Origin: Acanthacorydalis orientalis
Taxonomy: Eukaryota; Arthropoda; Insecta; Megaloptera; Corydalidae
DNA length: 64,000 nucleotides
Reading direction: 5' to 3'
Assembly: GCA_034766995.1 (NCBI GenBank)
Contig: CM068325.1
Span: forward strand, 4,924,446 to 4,988,445
The notes under the pieces are model-generated. The model was not told the origin of the DNA, searched no databases, and worked only from the letters and a program-made list of their open reading frames with translations. The position numbers and the translations under genes were made by a program. Below are positions 11,501 to 22,800 of this stretch, piece after piece (the first letter of the stretch is position 1; each line of letters begins with the position of its first letter).

Positions 11501-12969
11501 TGGCCATCTGTCAAACGATGAAAACAAATGAAAAATGGAAAATGCCGCCGTCAGTCATTTAAATGTCAAATTATGCTTAAAATTCATATATACATACACG
11601 CGCGCACACATATATATAGTGTGTGTGTATGTGCATATGTATATATATATGTACACACACACACACACATATTTTATCTAATTTCCTTATCGATCTGAAT
11701 TGGTAATCTGTTTATATAACAGGTAGTAATTGTATTAGCATATCCACACACGTACTTGTATGTGTATATATATACATACATAAAATCATTAGGAAAGAAA
11801 TTTATTATGCATTTAATCGAATGCGACAACTTTTACAATTCTGTAATGTCAATACGATGATTCTGTTCTTCGATACGATCCCTCGCACACGTCTGTAGAT
11901 ACGTTCCGAGGTATCTCTGATCGTCTGTACCGACCTGTCGTCTCGACTCGGATTCGGGGTTACGGTTCGTGTTCGAACGAAGACGACCCGGTATCCTCTG
12001 CTCGGAATCCCCGTAGTCACGCTCTAGTATAAGATCGAGTACGTCTCTCCGTGTTCCGGCTTCGATGCTCATCTCTCGTTCCGTTTCGTGTTTCAGTACG
12101 TCGACCTCGATGAATTCCTCTCCGAGAATGGCGTCTCGATGGACGGGCTCGGGTCGCACCTCGCCGGCGGCGGAAATTCGACGCCGTCCCACCCGCTAGG
12201 CTCGAGCGGAAGCGCCGGGCTCTCGTCGATCGGATCGTTGTCGAGTTTCGGCGGCCTGCCGACGAAGAGGGAGCGTTCCGCGTCGCCGAGCGAGTGCCCG
12301 TCGCCGTCGACGGACACGCTGAACCCGCCGTCGCCCGCCGACTCCAGTGAGACCCGGTTTAGTTTGAGTTGTGAATGGCGAGACGGCGACCTCGACTACT
12401 GTCGATAAGTATCCTCACGATAGGGCTTGAAAACGAATAGGTTTCGAGTTCGGATTCGTGTTTCGCGTAGATTCGGGTTTCGTGTAGATTCGATAAGCTT
12501 TCTCTCCTCGCCGCTCGTCGTAGCCGACCGTAGGTAGACGTCGACGCTGACGGAGCGTTTCTGTGTTCACAGCGTTGTCGTTGTCGTCGAACGGGCGCGA
12601 CTTCGACCCGCGGATGCGCGTGTTCTCGGACGAGGAGCTGAAACCGCAGCCGATGATCAAGAAGTCACGGAAGCAGTTCGTGCCGGACGACCTGAAGGAC
12701 GACAAGTACTGGGCGCGCCGGAGGAAGAACAACATGGCGGCGAAGAGATCGCGCGACGCCCGCAGAGTCAAAGAGAATCAGATCGCGTTGCGAGCGGGGT
12801 TCCTCGAAAAAGAAGTGCGTGTCGTACGCGTCGACCTCCGTGTACGTTCGCGGTCGTCTAACTCGTCTCTTCTCTTGTTTAGAACATGGGCCTGCGGCAG
12901 GAACTCGAGCGGCTCAAGAACGAAAACCACTTGCTCCGTGACAAGCTGTCGAAGTACACGGACGTATAG
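8572..12969 (+). CDS. Pdp1: PAR-domain bZIP transcription factor Pdp1, last four coding exons (5' end missing)
   Basis: Coding exons are 8572-8750, 12097-12346, 12573-12814 and 12883-12969, with phase-consistent GT-AG junctions and a TAG stop. Exon 1 encodes the PAR-family motif around [15 protein letters not shown]. Exon 2 opens [12 protein letters not shown] and has a [21 protein letters not shown] stretch. Exon 3 holds [21 protein letters not shown] and the basic region [17 protein letters not shown]. Exon 4 finishes the leucine zipper and ends SKYTDV. All match insect Pdp1, homologous to vertebrate HLF/TEF/DBP. The known role is nuclear binding to V/P boxes (RTTAYGTAAY) and activation of Clock in the second clock loop. 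The first exon begins with two bases of a split codon, so at least one upstream exon exists but was not identified. At least 251 residues are encoded here. A 3.3-kb intron separates exons 1 and 2. Confidence 0.95.
8751..12096 (+). other. Large Pdp1 intron with an internal GC-rich island
   Basis: Mostly AT-rich with microsatellites near 9690, 10210, 10400 and 11600. A GC-rich island at about 10620-11420 contains a CACGTG E-box at 10635-10640 and an ATTACGTAAA site at 10992. An ATG-started frame at 11109-11294 ([15 protein letters not shown]...) has no known domain. In Drosophila, Pdp1 isoforms use several promoters, so an alternative start here is plausible but unproven. Confidence 0.45.
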
Positions 12970-13985
12970 AGCCGTTACGGAACCGATCCCGTCGCGAACG
13001 GTAGCCTCGGCAGTACATTTGTAAATACACATTCAGCGCGCATACATACGACACGTAACGTACATAGATACAAGAAAAAAAGCAAAAAAAAAAAAAACCA
13101 CAGACGGTCCGTAAAGGAACGAGACGAGAGAACACTGTATCTTTTGTAGTCTTCATGTAGTGTTTAAGACGACGAGGCGAGACGGCGACGAGCGTCGTCG
13201 TCGTACGGTTTCCGGACGGCGGCGTGCGGCGCCGAGCGTGTCGGTCGGACCGCACGTCCGTGTCGAATCGGAACGATTCACAAAAAACGTAGTAATTGAT
13301 AGAAAGAAGACGAGAGAAAACGTTTATGTTTTTTTGTAGATAAATTACTTGTTAATCGTTTTTATGTTGAATAGAGTTTATTTTCGGTTGAAGCTAGTAA
13401 TATATATATATTATTAAAAAAAAATCGCTAAAAAAACATGGTATCGTCTATCGATAATCTCTGTCGCGGTCGAACGCTCACGGGTCGGACGCACGTCGCG
13501 TGTCTTAAATACTCGGCGAATGAAAATCATGCCGACATAAGACAAGAAATCGGATCGGACCCGAGCTAGAAACGAACGTGTTTTCGATTTTTAATCGAAC
13601 GATTCGATGATTTTCGTGTCGTATCGTTTTCGAAACAGTATTATTCGACGTTTTCCGACCGATCACGAATCACGACGTTATGGGTTTTTCGTTTGGCGAC
13701 GTCGCGGCCTTCGTATTCGTTCCGTACGGAAGCGAAACGAATTTGAATTTTATATGATCGATTACCGTCGGATCGTTTATATTTTAACGATAAACCCGAG
13801 ACGTTATCGAACGAGCGAATCGCGTCGGCGGCGATCCGGACGCGTGCGGACGCCCGAACGGAGATTCGTTTCTGCACGATCGTATTCGATGAGATGCGTC
13901 TTCGGACGAGAAAACGTCCGGACGCGCGTGAAATTATCATAAGCTCGTCGTAAACGATTTTTGTAATAAAGTTTTACAGTTATTT
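12970..13985 (+). other. Pdp1 3' untranslated region
   Basis: No coding exon follows the stop at 12967-12969. The sequence runs through A- and T-rich tracts to a canonical AATAAA at 13965-13970. The frames at 13607-13942 on both strands overlap each other and have no recognisable content. Confidence 0.6.
13965..13970 (+). terminator. Polyadenylation signal, likely Pdp1
   Basis: AATAAA about 1 kb downstream of the Pdp1 stop codon and upstream of a T-rich, AT-rich stretch. It is the first canonical plus-strand signal after the stop in a plausible context. Confidence 0.5.
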
Positions 13986-14399
13986 CTAAGACACCCGCGA
14001 CCTATTCGAATTCACACGGGACGTTTTTCCGAGGTGCTCGTCGGGAGAGCACGGATCGATCGTTATCTCGGCGCCACGAAACGTCCGCGGACCGTGTTCG
14101 TAGATCGATACCGTGAACCTGTCGGAGCGCGGCCTGTTTTCGGAGCCTTCTGGCATGCCTTAAACGAACGTTTTTTTATTAAAGAGAGAGACACGATATT
14201 TTTACATCTCGATGTTGATTGTAACTGTCGTTTATATTGTTCGTCATGTGAGCCGGTGCTTCGACGACGAAGCACGCCGGAGATATTTTTTTTACGAAAT
14301 CGGCGAGAGCCTTCGATCGATTCTATCATCGAGTACGGTAGTGATGTTAGAGCTTAGGTTTGACAAAACAATTATAATTATTTGTTGTGAGCATTAAAT

Positions 14400-16435
14400 A
14401 CAAAAAAAAATATATATATATATATAAACGTTTGTCGTGTTACGTGTTTTATTCCGACCTATTGCCTCTGTTACATCCTTTACATCATTCCTCATGTTTT
14501 GTGCATTATATATATATTTTTTTCATAACGCGTTTTGACTTATAGTTCAATCGTTTCTAACCTATACTCGATGCACCATCAGTTCTCTATCAGATTAATA
14601 TTATATCGCCTAGTTTTTATATTCATTTAAAGTGGGCATATTATAAGTGTGACTAAAATATAGGTAAATAATTTCATTTAATAGGGTTTTTGAAAGTTTG
14701 AAAATATTTTTTTGCAAGTAAAACGTGCATGCACGTAAAAGGTAAGGAGAGTAATATGAAATTTAATGTGCATAAATATTGGCTACTTTAATTAGTCATG
14801 TTTTCGAAATTATATTTAACATATGCAAGGTGGTAATAATAAATTAATTTCGTGTTTTTGTATGTTAGAAATGGGTACGAAAAATATACGAATGCATAGA
14901 AAGAATACACTTTTGGCCGACGAGCGTGATGGGGATTGAACATTTCGTTGGAAATCATAGTTCGCTCTCTGTTGAGAGTAGACTGTTGGTGTTTCTAACC
15001 TTACATTTCTACATTTATTAATTTTTTTTGCTCATTAAGGTATGTCACTTAAAAATATATTAATTAATATACATATAAGTATATATACTTTAGGTAATAA
15101 TACTTGATGTATATATATATATAGTTTGTATGTATGTATAAATTTATAAAGTCAATTAATTGTAATTGATAAATTTACAGGTTTTCATTAATAAATACAA
15201 CCTCATCTATTTTTAACTTAATACAAAAGTCAAACACCTTGATAAATAGAAAAACTGAATAAGTGCAGGGTCGAAGATAAATGCAATTCGTGGATGACAG
15301 AAAGCGAAGTATGACTTTCAACAAAATGTCTCATCTTCGCCTTGCTTATCATCAGTAGTTAATTTTTCTTATCTCTCTTTCCATGAATATATACGTGAGT
15401 GTATATACATATATACACATACATCTGCTCAATGTAACTCTTCAATCTATCTCTTGATTCACAGTGAATACTTTACATCTCTAAAACGCTTTGTGAAAAC
15501 TGCTCGTTCCCTTTTAGCATGTTTTCTGATTTGATCCTTTTTCCTAACGTGTACAGGTTCGAAACTTCCTTATATCTATACGAGCTACATCTCTATTTCA
15601 GTACAAATGTCGTTCTGTAATTCCAATATTTCTACGTTACGACAATGTATCTGTTCGGTTTGTGCGAACGAATGAAAAGTTGATTTTGTGACCGGTTGGT
15701 TTGTTATTACTAATATGTAGCTCTTAGAATCATTAGGTGGCCTGAATGTTTTCTCCACGATAAGAAGTATATGTATAAAATTATACGTATATATATATAT
15801 ATATATATACACACACAGTAGCGCATCCAGAATTTAATTTTAAAGGGGGCTGAGTTACACATAAAAAGTGTTTAGTACGAATTCAATAAAATTCATTTAA
15901 AGAATAAAGTTTACTTTTTACAAAGCTCTTGAATTACTTCAGTCGTGGTTAAATTAATCTCCTTGTGTATATATAAGGCATAGTAATTTTTTTTCCTTGT
16001 CCTTTGAGGGATGCCAAGATCCCTCGGCACCCCCCGAGTCCCCCACTGTATATGTTCGATTAAATAAATCGAAACTATTCCAGAAAAGTAATCTTTATCG
16101 ACAGTTAATGTGGATGAAATCTTATTCAGGTAATTAATTATTTTCATTGAACATAAGCGACTGATATAATGTTTAGGATGTTAGGGATGTTTGATTATCC
16201 AAGCCAGATGTATTAAAGGGGTGTAAATGTATATAATTATAAATATTTTAATCTGTGGAAAGGATTCGAATCTTCGAAAATGTACTTCATGTCTTTTAAC
16301 TGATAAATTCAATAATAGAAGAGGGTGGCAAGGAGAAGAATGGTAATATATTAATAAGAAGATAGTTCAATTGTATCGCTAATTAAAGTATTATTTATTT
16401 CTTTTTATTTCTGTGTAATTTGTGTGTGATTCCAA
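14400..16435. other. AT-rich intergenic DNA, nothing recognised
   Basis: A long AT-rich stretch with short (TA)n and (CA)n tracts. It contains no open frame of note, no palindromic array and no recognisable element on either strand. Confidence 0.6.
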
Positions 16436-16439
16436 TATC

Positions 16440-16915
16440 TTATTACAGTGTAAACCGTGCTTCAAGATGGTCAAGCCGGTGCTGCCGCCAGTGACGCGAC
16501 ACGGAACCATCTGTCCGATTGACAGCTCTGGAATAAAACAAACCGTATCGATCCCGATATCCTGGCTGGCGGGATCGTGCAGATCGTGCCGATCACGACC
16601 GACATAGAGTGTCGTCCTGCCGTGTGCAGGGCCGGTCTCCTCGCGATGCGGGCCGCCCCGCGCGTTGTCATCGTACGCCGAGTGACATAAGCGCGGCGCA
16701 CGCGCTCTCGCGCCCACCACATGCCGCTCATGACAAACAGCACTCTACATGTGGTGCGTTGATTCGAACCGTCGTCGACGCGAAAAGTGCGCAAAATATC
16801 GTCGAACGCCTCCGAAAACGCCTCGACCGTCTGTGCCGCGTGTTCGAGCCGTCCGCGCTGCCGCATGAAGACGTCGCGCCGCCAACGGTGAGTCGAAATA
16901 CGTATTAACGCTTAT
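16440..16915 (+). other. GC-rich island, possible exon of unknown gene
   Basis: A short GC-rich block in AT-rich DNA. One plus frame preceded by a TTGACAG acceptor-like site reads a 53-codon frame containing GGIVQIVPITTDIECRPAVC and stops at 16688. Another reads NIVERLRKRLDRLCRVFEP near 16797 and ends at a GTGAGT donor-like site (16890). A minus-strand frame (16471-16866) is also open. No family is recognised, and the frames are mutually exclusive in places. It may be an exon of an unseen gene or a decayed gene. Confidence 0.25.
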
Positions 16916-17698
16916 ATAACGGTGGTCGGTGCGGAGTGCGTCGGTGGCGATGGGTTTTCAATCGATCCGCGGTCCGGAGACGTAACGATACGACCGTGTA
17001 CGTCGGCCGGTGCATGTTTTATTTATAAGGTACGCGTACGGTCTCGTTATAAATTGATATAAAGCAGACAATAGACAGTTTACATAATGTTTACATTGCA
17101 AGGTGTGACGCGACCGGATCGGCACGGCGTTGCGCGGCGACGTGCACGCGCACGAACGCGGCCGAACCGACCCGAACGTGTCGGCGCGTTACGTGAACGC
17201 CACGTCCCTGAGTCACTTTAACCATATCGTTTCCATTGTCTCTTTGTTCTTGATTATTGCTCGTTCCTTCACTGAAAACACACGAACGCCACGCTACAGT
17301 TTTATCAAAAAAACGGACATACACACACACACACACGAATGCCGATCAGTGAAAACTACTCCACATTCATATACAAGTACGTGTATGCATACTTATTTAT
17401 GTATGCACACTCATTCATACATGAACCATTCGTATATTGAATAATATTATTCATACGTTTGTTGATTGCGATTTCGTACCTTCATGCATATGTGTGTGTG
17501 TGTGTGTGCACAGCTGTGTGTAGTACGTACTTGGCGGTGTGTGTATGTGTGTTCGCGCCATTACGTAACGCCCTTTTGAAACGTATTTAGGTCGAAGTGT
17601 AATAATTTCAATTTTGAAATCTTTATGCTCGTTATGTCATCTATTACATTGTAATCTGTGTACGCAATTTATTATTTATTGCTATACAGTTGTGTTAT

Positions 17699-17742
<44 letters not shown>

Positions 17743-18006
17743 GAAGTTCGATTTAATTTAAAACGGCAATTAAGATTTAATTTATATCAATCGTTGGTCT
17801 ATATATGTATGTAATATGCATAATGTGTATCAGAAACGTATTCAATAGCACTTACGAAATAATTTATAAAAATCTTGCCCGTTATATTTGCATACATTTG
17901 ACTTTCTGATACGTTTTTCGTTTAGAAGAACCTCACTTTTTGTGTCAGCTGTGCATGAACACTTGTCTAGATGTCTGAAATAAAATTGAACTACTTAAAT
18001 ATTAAG

Positions 18007-18070
<64 letters not shown>

Positions 18071-18305
18071 TCGCCAATAAATGTTTACAGTTGGTAAACT
18101 AATGTAATAATGAATTTTGTAATGAATTTTGACGTTTAAGCCATTTCTGCTAATTTGCATGGTTTTTTAAACAAACGAGCGTTGCTTAGCAACGCTCGTT
18201 TAATTGTTGACGTTCGTGTATAATCATTAATGTAATGAGAGAGAAAAAGAGAAGCGATAGGTAATGAGATGTGTAGAAAAGAGATGAATATATCATTTCT
18301 TATTA

Positions 18306-18368
<63 letters not shown>

Positions 18369-18597
18369 GGATGATGATGTTTTTAGTATATTTCTTTGCC
18401 TTTAGTCGAAAATTTGTAATCAAATTCGACAGTTAAGTCATTTATTCTTTCAATTTCAGATTTTCAACAGTTTGTTTATTGCTGCTTTATCAAGAAACGT
18501 TCGTTTATTTAATTGTTGAACAGCTTGTGTATGATCACTGACTGAATGAAGGAGAATAAGAAAGAAGTATGCAATGAAATGAGTAGAAAAATATGAA

Positions 18598-18631
<34 letters not shown>

Positions 18632-19740
18632 TGTTCTGATACATTTTCATAAATAAACCCCATTCTAACGTGATAGCTGGGCTGAATAACTTAATAACTA
18701 ATGCCTAAAACAAAATTCGAATGCTTGAAAGTTGAAATATATACATATTTACTCTAATAATTGTTCATCGTTGATGACAATTCGTCGTCTCGCTAATTTA
18801 TCAAACAGGAGACCTAAAAGTGTCCTCGCGACAGAATCGAGTCGCTTGCTGCTAACTTTGTGGCAACTGTTACGGAGTTGGATCGTCTAAAATGAAAATA
18901 AATTCTGTTGTTTCTAAGTATTTGTACAGGGCCGTGTTTGGCCGGTTTGATGCATGTATCTTTTGCGGCGCCCTTACCGTCGCCGGTATTTATCCACTGT
19001 AAGTAATTGAGCGTAGTGTGCCGTGTCGATGAGATTTTCATTGATGTCCCTGCGAGTTTTCCGGGAAAAAGTTTCAAAAAACCGGGAATGGTCTTAATAG
19101 CAGTTCTGTTTGTAGGATGACAGTTTTTTTCCCGCCACTTCCGAGAACACTTGCCCTTCTGAATTATTTCCCAGTACCGCTTTCTGTCTCTCCTTTTTTT
19201 TTTTTTTATAAATAAATAAGTAAACAGACAGACACACATCATCACGGGGAGGCTCGACAGACATACTTGTTATTTATAGAACTGTACACGACCGCCATCA
19301 TCCGGACGGAACCCCCGTCCGCCAGCCCGAAAGCACTTACACAACGCAACGCAATCATGTAATCGTAATCGTCGGACGGGAATAGAACACACGGACCGTT
19401 GGATAAGACGCCCACGCGATCCGCACGATCGTCGCAGTCGCCCTTATCATAATATCGACATAAGTGCGTTATGCAAATCTCCGCCGATTCTTCTTCTTCT
19501 TCTTCGCACATCTATTAATAGATATGTCGTTCGATACGCGCACATCCTTCGTACCGTTCGAATGTCTTGTGTTATATAAAAAAAAAACAAAAAACAAAAC
19601 AACGGACGCGCGCGCACACACACAAACAAAACACGTACGGATTGATGTGTGCGCGGATTGATACGGATTTCTTCTTATCGAGACGACATATTGATTTTGT
19701 TTATGTGTTCGAACGCGGTTGATTTTTGTTTTTTTTTTTT
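16916..19740. other. Intergenic DNA with microsatellites and an old duplication
   Basis: Contains long (TA)n tracts at 17703-17740, 18009-18066 and 18311-18358. Segments near 18110-18310 and 18430-18600 look like diverged copies of each other: both have a TTTAATTGTTGA box, a GTGTATAATCA/GTGTATGATCA box and a GAGAAAAAGAG-like box. Minus frames at 18814-19245 and 19242-19511 carry no known domain; the second begins in a TCT microsatellite that reads as poly-Glu. No gene is called. Confidence 0.5.
18173..18201. promoter_or_regulatory. Perfect 29-bp palindrome containing an RFX X-box-like core
   Basis: The left arm AAACGAGCGTTGC (18173-18185) and right arm GCAACGCTCGTTT (18189-18201) are exact reverse complements around TTA. 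The core GTTGCTTAGCAAC fits the X-box bound by RFX factors (GTNRCC-N-RGYAAC type). No gene start is near, so this may be only a cruciform-prone palindrome. Confidence 0.45.
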
Positions 19741-19746
19741 TGTGGT

Positions 19747-20163
19747 GTATATGAATCTGAAGGTCATAAACCGTAATTATTTTCCTACCAATCTGATTCG
19801 TACATGTATCAAGTCGGTAGGAAATTGATTGCGATAGTGTATATGAATCTGAAGGACGTAAAACGTAATTATTTTCCTACCTACATAATATAAGTATATA
19901 TTAGGTGGGTGGGATGTAATTGCGGTAATTTACACGAATCTGAATGTTATAAACCGCAATTGTTTTCCTACCGACCTATTTTCTACATGTATTGAGTCGG
20001 TAGGAAATTAATTGCGGCAGTGTACACGAATTTGAATGACGCAAACCGTAATTATTTTCCTAGCGACCTGAAACATGCATACATTTGCGCGGTAGGAAAA
20101 TAATTGCGGTAACACGTACGAATCCGAATCTCACACACCGCAATTATTTTCCTACCGCCCCGA
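19747..20163 (+). repeat. Hairpin-repeat array, about 4 monomers (forward spacer)
   Basis: Alternating arms of the ACCG(C/T)AATTATTTTCCTACC type and their reverse complements, GGTAGGAAA(A/T)TAATTGCGG. They are joined by spacers of the GTATATGAATCTGAAGG type. The array fades at the right into GC-rich single-copy sequence. Confidence 0.85.
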
Positions 20164-20432
20164 TCTACTCTGTAAGAGTCGATCCGGTGCGTTCACGGGC
20201 CGAAGACTACCGACGACCCGATCCGGTCGCGTCGAACGGATCCGTCCCGTGTCTGACGGACGCGGGTTTCGATCCGAGCTCGGGCGACAGAAAAAACGGG
20301 CTCTTCAAGACGACGGCGTCCGTTTATTGTCGTTCAGGCCCGGCCACAGTGACCATGACGTGCGGTTACGACACCGCCCTGTATGTAATAACATTCCAGC
20401 GAAACAAAGCGGTCCGATTGCACCACCGCACC

Positions 20433-20503
<71 letters not shown>

Positions 20504-20920
20504 TTTTTCATATCGAAAATTGCACGCCCGTCCGCTTTCGGGTGATGTAAGTGTGAGCGACGAAACGCTGTTGCATGTGGTGGGCGAGTGTAGAGAATGA
20601 TTTCGATTACAATTTAGATGCGGGGCCTGACCTTGGAGGCGCTCACTTGCCACATTCGTAAACAAATCCGCCGTCTTTTTCTTCTGATAATTACTATCTC
20701 TTTGTATGGATCCCTGTGTACGTGTATTTGTACGGGTGCCTCACTGTACGATATCGTGTTTATGTAACAGCGTGTGTGTGTGTGTGTCGATGTTGACCGA
20801 CCGCACATTAAGAGTCGACAGACCGAGGTCAACAGCCCGCACGAAATTCAAGTTTACGTAATTGTGAATTATACGTTTCTATTATTTATGCTCGGTTGTT
20901 TTATTTTAGACACTTGAACA
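20164..20920. other. Intergenic, one (TA)n tract, no gene recognised
   Basis: A GC-rich part (20160-20430) is followed by (TA)n/(GT)n at 20435-20501 and AT-rich sequence. A TTTACGTAAT site, one base off the strict V/P box consensus, lies at 20854. A plus frame at 20085-20600 runs through the microsatellite and is not convincing. Confidence 0.5.
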
Positions 20921-20922
20921 AT

Positions 20923-20969
<47 letters not shown>

Positions 20970-22721
20970 CATGGAATATACAAATATCTATCAAACATGT
21001 ATTCAAGATCGATTCTTGTTTTTTTTTTAAAAAAAAAAAAACAATCGTAGCAACCCGTGGACAAATTTGTTTGCAACACATTCAACTGTTTGTCGATCAA
21101 TCGTTTGTTACAGGTCGATTTTTAATAAAAATCGTAGACACCCGTGGACGAATTTGTTTATAACAATCTCAACTGTTTGTCGATCAGTCGTTTGTTACAG
21201 GTCGATTTTTAATAAAAATCGTAGACACCCGTGGACAGATTTGTTTATAACAGACTCAACTGTTTGTCGATCAGTCGTTTGTTACAGGTCGATTTTTAAG
21301 AAAAATCATAGGTACCCGTGGACAGATTTGTTTATAACAGATTCAACTGTTTTTCGGTCAATCGTTTGTCGCAGGTCGATTTTTAATAAAAATCGTAGAA
21401 TAAATCTGCACACAGATAGGTGAACGTTACGTTCGAATTTCGCCCCAAAAACGGCTCCAAACCGTCATTCCGGGCCGACATTGTGTCTCGAGCCCGGTAC
21501 TTCTCTCCGAAGTGTCACAGGCGCGTATCGATCCCCCGAAATCGTGATCATCGACGAGGAAAGGTGATTCAATATGCGGGAAACTCGTACGTGTCCAAGA
21601 CAATACACAAGTTAGATAATTCCTGTCGGATAATAATAATAAAAAAACAAACCGATGCCCCACATAAATAGATTCCGTACGATCCGGTTTCGAAGCGAGT
21701 ACCGTCTGCCGCAGGTAGACGATGTAACTACTAAATCCAATTAAAAGGCCGAGTGTACTTTCGTACGTGTGTGTGTGTGTGTGCCGAGTCTTTTGTGCGA
21801 CGACGGTGACGTAAAGTCGCTGCTGTCATAATACTGTTATTAAACGCGGCCCGACGGGGCGGCCGAACGGAGAACGGGTATTGTCGCGGCGCGGAGGGAG
21901 CGGCCGTCAGTTCGAGGTTACGTAGGACCTTCACCTGCACAGACATCGACGTCTCTCTATGATAACAATTCGTTCACGGACTGTACATTATAATAATGCG
22001 AATTGTCCGTACGGTTCATTCACTGATCGAGTTATGTACTCTGTTGTGTTCGTTTGTTTTTTTCCACGCCACGGTGATTACGATTCGAGGCGATCGGAGT
22101 CGTCCTGTTACGTTTCAGAAGGAAATATCGGGCTCGTGACATAATACCCGGTCCCTTATTCGGTTCTCTCTCGAGATCTCTGCCCGAAATATCGTGGACC
22201 GACACGTCCGCGCATACTGGATCGGTGGGCGGTCGGTACGAGCGCTGGATCGTTCCGAAAACCGACGAAACAGTCGACATCCGCGTCTCTGTTATACCAA
22301 AATCCCATCGAAAAACATCAAACCGTTGCTAGATCGACGTTCCAACGGCGACTGACGGACATCTGGATCACTCCCGATCGAAATCCGCGCCGAAAAACCG
22401 TAGATTTGACATAAAACAAACGAGCGACAAACAGTTGAGTCTGTTATAAACAAAATCGTCCACGGGTGTCTACGATTTTTCTTTAAAACCGACCTGTAAC
22501 AAATGATCGATTTATAAACAGTTGAGAGTCGGTTATAAACAAATTCGTCCACGGGTGTCTACGATTTTTCTTCAAAATCGACCTGTGACAAACGATAGAT
22601 TCATAAACAGTTGAGAGTCGGTTATAAACAAATTTCTCCACGGATTACTATGATTGTTTTTTTTTCAAACAAAAAAAGAATCGATCTTGAATACAAGTGT
22701 GCTAGATGTTTGTATACTGCG

Positions 22722-22783
<62 letters not shown>

Positions 22784-22800
22784 AATCGACCTGTAACAAA
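20923..22800. mobile_element. Foldback-like element: diverged inverted arms carrying 87-bp tandem repeats
   Basis: The left arm has (TA)n at 20923-20967, then a segment ending TATTCAAGATCGATTC, then four 87-bp repeats (CAGGTCGATTTTT at 21111, 21198, 21285 and 21372), then a GC-rich block at about 21478-21565. The right arm has the same parts inverted: GC-rich block 22070-22144, 87-89-bp repeats from about 22429 to 22670, GAATCGATCTTGAATA, and (TA)n 22726-22779. The two GC blocks even translate alike in mirrored frames (VSRARYF and MSRARYF). The middle (about 21600-22040) encodes no transposase that I can see. Tandem repeats inside long inverted arms are typical of foldback/Galileo elements, but the arms are diverged and the ends are not defined. 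Confidence 0.55.

Noticed and set aside
13607..14357. Open frames on both strands downstream of Pdp1
   Set aside because: They overlap each other, follow the Pdp1 stop in probable 3' UTR, and contain no domain.
18814..19511. Two minus-strand frames (143 and 89 codons)
   Set aside because: The first begins with a poly-Lys tract from an A/T run and the second with poly-Glu from a TCT microsatellite. Neither has a recognisable transposon or host domain.
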